Below, one piece after another: positions 20,567 to 25,334 of a stretch of 25,334 nucleotides of DNA. The notes beneath the pieces are model-generated. The model had not been told where the DNA came from and searched no databases. It saw nothing but the letters and a program-made list of their open reading frames with translations. Positions within the stretch are counted from its first letter, which is position 1. Every line of letters begins with the position of its first letter. Source of the stretch: Didymodactylos carnosus (lineage: Eukaryota; Rotifera; Eurotatoria; Philodinida; Philodinidae); assembly GCA_905250885.1 (NCBI GenBank), contig CAJNOQ010002258.1, positions 1 to 25,334 of the forward strand, given 5' to 3'. Both the position numbers and the translations under genes were made by a program.

Positions 20567-20615
20567 CACTCCGGTGGAGTGTCCGGAGTGGCTCGGAGTG
20601 GCTTGGAGTGGTTTG
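20567..20615. repeat. GGAGTGGCTC decanucleotide tandem repeat with a hairpin
   Basis: CGGAGTGGCT / CGGAGTGGCT / TGGAGTGGTT follow one another at 20584-20613. They are preceded by CACTCC-GGT-GGAGTG (20567-20581), an inverted repeat with a 6 bp stem. GC-rich short arrays like this often mark the ends of DNA transposons. No partner end was identified. Confidence 0.55.
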
Positions 20616-20968
20616 AGTACCGTGGGCTTAAGGAAACTTAAGGAATTTTACGCAGAAGAAATTCATGTGTGTGATGTTACGTGAGACACGGAAATTTTAC
20701 TATGCAGTTTTGCAGAAAACGGACACGAATTACTGCAATTTTATTAAATTAAGAACTCTAATTTTGCAAGATAATCGATTATCCAGACGTTATCTGGAGA
20801 TCTCTCAGTCTACTTTTTGAAGCGTGGACAAAAAATGTTAGTCTGCGTTTTTACTCAGCACTTTCTCACACGAACAATACTGTAGATTAACACAGTGCAG
20901 ATATATTGCGATTGGTGTCTTCTGAACAAAAACTTTTAGATTCAAAGGGTAGGTTCTTTACACATTGT

Positions 20969-21063
20969 TCACATGGTTGGATAGAAGATGGTAAGCTGTC
21001 TTCACACCTTCCCATATCGCATCCAGAAATTGCTACTAAAGAAACAAAAGGTTTGTTTTTTTG
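20969..21063 (+). repeat. Isolated copy of pore-former exon 2 plus 13 bp of its intron
   Basis: Positions 20969-21063 match 14298-14392 at 94 of 95 bases. The single difference is A for G at 20993, changing Glu to Lys. Similarity starts exactly at the first base of the exon, with no acceptor AG before it, and continues through the donor GTTTGT into the T-run. No other exon of the gene is found nearby. Beyond 21063 the sequence becomes the esterase part of a retrotransposon. Confidence 0.85.
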
Positions 21064-21653
21064 CTGCTTGGTCAGAATACTGTCGATCAGGCACTGCCAT
21101 TTTCAAAATTAACACATGTAATCCTTGGTGATAGTTTAATCCGAAACGTGACGATAAAAAATTTATCTACAAAGGATACCAACGTGTGACGGCAAACTAT
21201 ACTAGGCTGCTCCGTCGACTTGGCAATGGGAATGATTCAATACAATCAGATGAACTATCTAATGAAACATTCTGATGCGATTAGTTTGTTAGTTGGAGCT
21301 AGAAATATGTCGTGGTCTTCAAAAAAATCTGAAGAGACCGTTGCTAAAATGACAAATCTTTTCGAAACAATTGAACATCATTATCCTCAAATTCAACGGA
21401 TTAATCTGATATCAGTACTGTCTATAATATATATGACAAACCGTTGTTAAACAAAATAAGGCATTATAATTCACGGTTGTCAACAACGTTTCAAAATAAT
21501 TCGCCTATTAAGTACTCCGGGTTTGATTTCTCAAGGGTTTCATTGAAAAAGGACAAACTACACCCACAAGATTCAAGTGTCACTCATTTGACAAGACATC
21601 TACAAAAATTATTGCGTAAGTGGCTGTCCTCCTGTTTCTCTGCTTTTACCTAA
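21061..21653 (+). pseudogene. SGNH-hydrolase-like (esterase) ORF1 remnant
   Basis: Block I is intact as HVILGDSLIRNV (nucleophile Ser near 21133). The oxyanion block reads VGARN where GxND or GTNN is expected. The closing Asp-x-x-His motif is visible as DKLHPQD at about 21562. An in-frame TGA sits at 21187, and a one-base frameshift near 21444 moves the frame from ...NLISVLSIIY to LNKIRHYNSRLS. Esterase domains of this kind occur in ORF1 of some LINEs, where their role is unclear. Confidence 0.6.
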
Positions 21654-21661
21654 TGTCGCTG

Positions 21662-22465
21662 GAATTGACGTTTCCGTATCTTTGATGTGTCACAACGTTG
21701 AAGGTTTACGGAATAACATGGACACTTTTAAGACTTTCGTATGTGAGCATAATCCTAGTTTAACTGTGTTACAAGAGACTTTCTTGAGCAGTGCCATCAA
21801 CGAAAGCGAGGTCAGTGTTAGCGGTTATTCATTGTTCAGAAGGGACCGTGAGAAACTTGACTTTTTTTAATCCTAAAGGGGGGCTCGCCGTATACATTTC
21901 TGATTCTCTACCTTTTTCATATGTATCTTACTGCCCCGATCTTGAATGTGTTCTTTTATCTTTAAGTATTCATTCCGCTAACATTTTTTGTGTTGTTGCT
22001 ACCGTAAGCGTCTAGCAGACGATAATTACTACGACACACTTGCTGTTTTCCTGTTAAAGAATTCAGTTCGTAGTAATGCTGAACTCACCTTGACAGATGA
22101 TTTCAACTCTGATCCTGTTCTCCATCCTAATTTGTATCGTCAGCTATGTGAACTCACCGCTCTTTTTCATCTATTTCCATCCGCAAATTCAACAACAACT
22201 CGTGGAAGAACTCTATTAGATAATGTTTATTACCTGTCTGTATGGTTACCCTCAGAGTTTCGTTTATTCGATGCCTTGGGTATTCTTATCACGGGAACTT
22301 GCTGTGTAAGTTTCCATCCATATCTGTTGAGGGATTAATCATTGAGCGCTCAGTGAAAGATTTCAGGAATTGTGATTGGGAAGGTCTTAAAGCATCGCTC
22401 TCTCGTTCATGTTTAAATTTCACAGACATTGACGACGTAAATCTACTATCTGTTTCAAAACACAA
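21662..22465 (+). pseudogene. LINE AP-endonuclease (ORF2 N-terminus) remnant
   Basis: HNVEGLRNNMDTFKTFV and PSLTVLQETFLSS match the N-terminal strand and the catalytic Glu motif (QET) of APE-type endonucleases. The frame shifts at about 21866 to NPKGGLAVYISDSL and again at about 22010 to a frame containing LTDDFNSD, in place of the usual GDFN, and GRTLLDNVY. A last shift leads to DFRNCDWEGLKASL up to about 22465. The enzyme would nick target DNA to prime reverse transcription, but this copy is clearly inactive. Confidence 0.6.
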
Positions 22466-23250
22466 GGCACCCTGCCGTTTTTTGAATAACTTGCGATAGA
22501 AAAGAGATAGACACATGCGGTTTTCACCACTGTGTAGCTGACACTTGCAGAAAGGAAAAAAAGGGGTTTCTCCGAGCAGCCCACCAGTTGCAGGTGGTGT
22601 ACCACATCAATCTTTCAAAGAGTACCTCCGTAAGGAACGAAAAAAAACGTGTTTTTTAATACGGACTGGGGATTCGAACAACCATACATTAGTCTACAAA
22701 TACTCCCATGAACGAGAGTTTGATCTCTAACGGTCCGGACAGGGTGCGGACTTTTCTGAGACAGCCAAGATTCAGTTTTTTTAACTTTTGCAAGCCCACA
22801 AAAGACTTGAATTATAGGTTTTCGACCATGCTGAATCTCGTGGCAATGTTTCAAAAAAGATCGGAATCATTCTACACCCGATTCCAGTACACACACGTAT
22901 AAAACGTGTCTCAAGCATTCCACACAATTTCGGGATTTTTACGACAGTGACATATTTTGAAGACTAGAACAGAACGCAAGAGCACACAGAACGTTATCCT
23001 TACTTCTTTTTTTCATTTCTTACTTCCTTCCTTCGTTTCTTCTCCTTTTTCTTTCTTGCTAGTTAAGAGTTAACTCGATGTCAGATTTTTGCTAACTGTT
23101 TTCTGACGAACAAAGTCGATCGTGAAACAAAAAAGGCGGCATGAACATGTCTCATACTTCCTTACTTACTCCAAAATCAAACAACATTTCGTACAAAATC
23201 GGTTTGATTTCACAGAAATCCCGATCGTGGACTTTGCTTGTTAATAAACC
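22466..23250. other. Repeat-debris stretch without genes
   Basis: Includes part of repeat B (22477-22509), a segment resembling 15301-15363 (22813-22873, sharing CGACCATGCT and CTCGTGGCAA), and a 60 bp pyrimidine-rich tract (22998-23059). The frames at 22545-22902 on both strands mirror each other and show no family. Confidence 0.5.
22998..23059. repeat. Pyrimidine-rich (C/T) low-complexity tract
   Basis: About 60 bases are almost wholly C and T, with CTTCC and TTTCTT words, flanked by ordinary sequence. Confidence 0.6.
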
Positions 23251-23570
23251 GGAAAACAGCTGCAGAGCATTCTTTTAGAACTCTTTTCTGTCCTAATCAA
23301 AAACTATATATTTTTAAAAAGAATGCCACGCGATAGCCCGTGAAAGTCTCTACAAAGTGGGATGGTCCGAAAATCTAGATAGGTAGCGTCAGTTATTAAA
23401 GATATGCAAAAGAAGCGTTTGAGTGTTATATATTTTCGATTTTTCAGTAAAAACTGAAGCCAGTCTGAATACAGTTTAGAATAGCCCAAAGATGTTTCTA
23501 TCAGATGAGGTATGAGGAAACTTGATAACAGGGTTTCTGGAAAACATGGCCGCCAGAAAACCAAGTTTTT
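23251..23570 (-). repeat. Dispersed repeat A, reverse copy
   Basis: The reverse complement aligns along its whole length to 11660-12030. It lacks the 35 bp GTTCTTATGATTATG segment internally, yet a similar segment lies just outside it on the plus strand at about 23604-23640. The minus-strand frame at 23304-23564 falls inside and is not a gene. Confidence 0.65.
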
Positions 23571-23731
23571 GGTTGTCAGTCAGAAAATTTTGCAAATAAA
23601 GCAGTTCTTATGATTATGACACATTGTATTGCTGTATCTATTGCGTTAGTATGAAAGAGGCAAACAAGTTCATCTTAAAAAAATTGAAAAGTCTTCGTAA
23701 AGAGAAAATTTACGACGTTCGTGAAATTAAC

Positions 23732-23884
23732 GGGTGGCCCAGGTAAAACGGGCCACTTTTGTTCCTTGTTTTTGAAGCACTTCCCAGTGTCCAAAGAGTT
23801 GATTATAGGCTCATTCGATAGAGAGTGAAATTCTGAAACAAACCTGCTATTTATATCTCTGATAGTATTTTTCTCGTTTGAGCA
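23732..23884 (+). repeat. Left terminal inverted repeat of the 923 bp element
   Basis: Starts GGGTGGCCCAGGTAAAACGG and ends at CGTTTGAGCA. Pairs with 24501-24654. Confidence 0.8.
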
Positions 23885-24476
23885 TATTTTAAATGCTGCT
23901 GACGTGTATAACTGCGACGTACTTCCGTAATCTCCTTTTTTCTTGATTTTTAGCCCATTGCCTGAGGTTCAACAGTTAATTTTTCTACGTACAAAGTTAG
24001 AGAATTTTATGCTCTATCGATCACAACTTCGTATAATATTTGCGCATATAATGTTGTATAAGGTCAGCTGAACTCATAATTAGTTCTTAACTGGCTGTTC
24101 AATTTTTTTAAATTAAATTAAGTCTGTTAATTAGTGGTTTCAATTAAGAAACTTTGTTTATATATCAAAAAATGTAGAATTTAATTCTGTGTAAGGTAAT
24201 AAGACTTCAACTTGAATTTAGCACGTTCTACTACGTTTATTGTTTGAAAACCACAGTTTGTGAAAAATAGGTTCAAAAGTTAGGTTTTTTTAGGTTTATC
24301 AGTTTTTTGCACAGAGGAATTTGGCTAGAAGATTTAACTGCAAAATCTCGAAAAATATGTGAGCAGATGCAGAATTTTCGGATGAGTTTTCTGATATTTT
24401 CAAACTTCTTATAAAATCTGTTTTTGAATCAAGTCAAATATTTTTCTGTTTTCAGTCTGTCGCAGTTCGACAATTC

Positions 24477-24504
24477 AGCACCATTCAACATATTGAATGG
24501 TGCT
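24477..24504. repeat. Perfect 12 bp stem hairpin inside the right end
   Basis: AGCACCATTCAA, loop CATA, TTGAATGGTGCT. It sits at the inner border of the right terminal repeat. The weaker AGCAT...ATGCT hairpin at 23881-23897 occupies the mirror position on the left. Confidence 0.85.
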
Positions 24505-24654
24505 CAAACGAAAAAAATACTGTCAGAGGTTTAAATAGCAGGTTTGTTTCAGAATTCCACTCTCTATTGAATGAGCCTAGAATCAACTCTTTGGACCACT
24601 GGAAAGTGCCTCAAAAACAAGGAACAAAAGTGCCCGGTTTTATCTAGGCCACCC
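24501..24654 (-). repeat. Right terminal inverted repeat of the 923 bp element
   Basis: Reverse complement begins GGGTGGCCTAGATAAAACCG. Pairs with 23732-23884. Confidence 0.8.
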
Positions 24655-25216
24655 TTTACATAGTTAGATCCTATTATAAATGTAGTTCATAGAATTCTGA
24701 ATGACGTCGAACAAGAATGGAAGTATGGTGTACATCGTGTATTTTCGTCCGATAATTTTGATCAAAAACAGTTTATTTACAATATGGAATATTTCTATGG
24801 TCGGCTGCTAAATTTATAATTTATTTATGCATATCATCACTATAATCAAATAAGAAAGTTTTATACCATCTTCCTTCTAGCAACCAGAGGCAGTATCTCA
24901 ATTGCGTTCAAATACTATCAGCTTTTCTGAAATGTACGACTGTACGAATAAAACGGCTAGGAATACAATATGTATCTGTTTCACAAGAAAAGGAATCGAA
25001 TGTTAGATGGCACCACAACATTCTTTTGAATCTATCATGACGCTACGGTTTATATTTTTCAAACTTTTCTCTTCGATGACATAATTAATTCTAGTAATCA
25101 GAAAATAGTTGAACCGAAGTTGTCGATTGGCATTTTGTTAATTCCAGAACTAGACTAACAACTATGTTTTTACAAATAGATAAATTCAAAGATAAAACAT
25201 CTGGGTATGTAGTAAA
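24655..25216. other. Non-coding stretch at the right side
   Basis: AT-rich with no reading frame of note and no repeat recognised within the window. Confidence 0.5.
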
Positions 25217-25229
25217 CCCCCCCCCCCCC
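25217..25229. repeat. Poly-C tract (13 C)
   Basis: Thirteen consecutive C. Eight bases downstream (25237-25250) is the perfect 14 bp palindrome AAGGGCATGCCCTT, followed by TATACAGTGGTCCTGGCAC, which resembles the start of a TA-targeting DNA transposon whose body would lie beyond the window. Confidence 0.6.
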
Positions 25230-25334
25230 AGAATAAAAGGGCATGCCCTTATACAGTGGTCCTGGCACATCGCTACTTTTTGGGTGGCCTTCTATTGGGG
25301 GTCAATTTTTGGCCAGTTCTTAATTAAAATCATT

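Larger units (their letters stand above)
21061..22465 (+). mobile_element. Truncated, frameshifted non-LTR retrotransposon (SGNH esterase + AP-endonuclease)
   Basis: Two neighbouring protein remnants lie in the same orientation: an SGNH-hydrolase-like domain (21061-21653) and an exonuclease-endonuclease-phosphatase domain (about 21662-22340). An ORF1 esterase upstream of an ORF2 endonuclease is known from CR1-like LINEs. The reverse transcriptase is missing, because similarity ends at about 22465 where a different repeat begins. Several stops and frameshifts show that it is dead. The left edge abuts the exon 2 copy at a T-run. Confidence 0.65.
23732..24654. mobile_element. 923 bp element with 153 bp terminal inverted repeats (MITE-like)
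   Basis: The left end (23732-23884) and the reverse complement of the right end (24501-24654) match at about 90% by eye, both starting GGGTGGCC and ending GTTTGAGCA. There is no coding capacity between them. The flanks TTAAC and TTTAC could be a mutated 5 bp target duplication. Just inside each repeat lies a hairpin (23881-23897 and 24477-24504). The superfamily is not determined. Confidence 0.8.

Noticed and set aside
22660-22740. GGGGATTCGAACAACC, resembling a tRNA B-box on the minus strand
   Set aside because: No acceptor stem, A-box or anticodon arm of correct size can be folded around it.
24025-24037. AACTTCGTATAAT, identical to most of one arm of a lox recombination site
   Set aside because: The second inverted arm is absent at the required spacing, so it is a chance match inside the 923 bp element.
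1-25334. CRISPR array or bacterial operon
   Set aside because: No regularly spaced direct repeats with unique spacers, no ribosome-binding sites, and genes are split by GT...AG introns.

Overview
The window looks like eukaryotic, animal-type nuclear DNA: AT-rich, with protein-coding stretches broken by GT...AG introns from about 60 bp to 3.2 kb, and with large decayed-repeat tracts between genes. The gene types (a PARP-type ADP-ribosyltransferase fused to an RNA helicase, an aerolysin-type pore-forming protein, a remnant resembling an arginine-specific ADP-ribosyltransferase, and an esterase/endonuclease non-LTR retrotransposon) would fit a bdelloid rotifer such as Rotaria. That assignment is an inference, not something the sequence proves.

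Region 1 (1-1393) has no recognisable gene, only a degenerate GACTG-rich stretch. Region 2 (about 1394-10920, + strand) holds one large gene of five visible exons. All splice phases agree and give 2,086 codons from the ATG at 1517. The product runs: a Q/E/K-rich coiled coil of roughly 500 residues, a helical linker, a DEAH-type RNA helicase (Walker A GSGKST, DEVH, SAT, QRLGRLGR), an OB-like C-terminal helicase extension, a nucleotidyltransferase-like module (GGFIRD ... DLDFHL ... MDL), and a C-terminal PARP catalytic domain with an apparent His-Tyr-Glu triad. This fusion is the most interesting object in the window.

Region 3 (about 11.03-13.66 kb) is an island of repeats: two clusters of CAAGTACTTG-like words flank a 2.2 kb block that contains a 171-175 bp tandem repeat and two copies of a 67 bp repeat. 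Region 4 (13989-19654) is a six-exon gene for an aerolysin-like beta-pore-forming protein of about 350 residues. It has a decayed tandem copy of exon 2 in intron 1, a conflict between reading frames in exon 4, and a 0.85 kb foldback inverted repeat in its 3.2 kb intron 4.

Region 5 (19.7-25.3 kb) is mostly genomic debris: a fragment ending in an EQEVLIIP motif typical of arginine ADP-ribosyltransferases, a GGAGTGGCTC short tandem repeat, a near-perfect 95 bp copy of the pore-former's exon 2 abutting a frameshifted non-LTR retrotransposon piece (SGNH esterase plus AP-endonuclease, no reverse transcriptase), an inverted copy of the repeat seen in region 3, a 923 bp element with 153 bp terminal inverted repeats, and a possible transposon end at the right edge. 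No rRNA, tRNA, CRISPR array or bacterial operon structure was seen.
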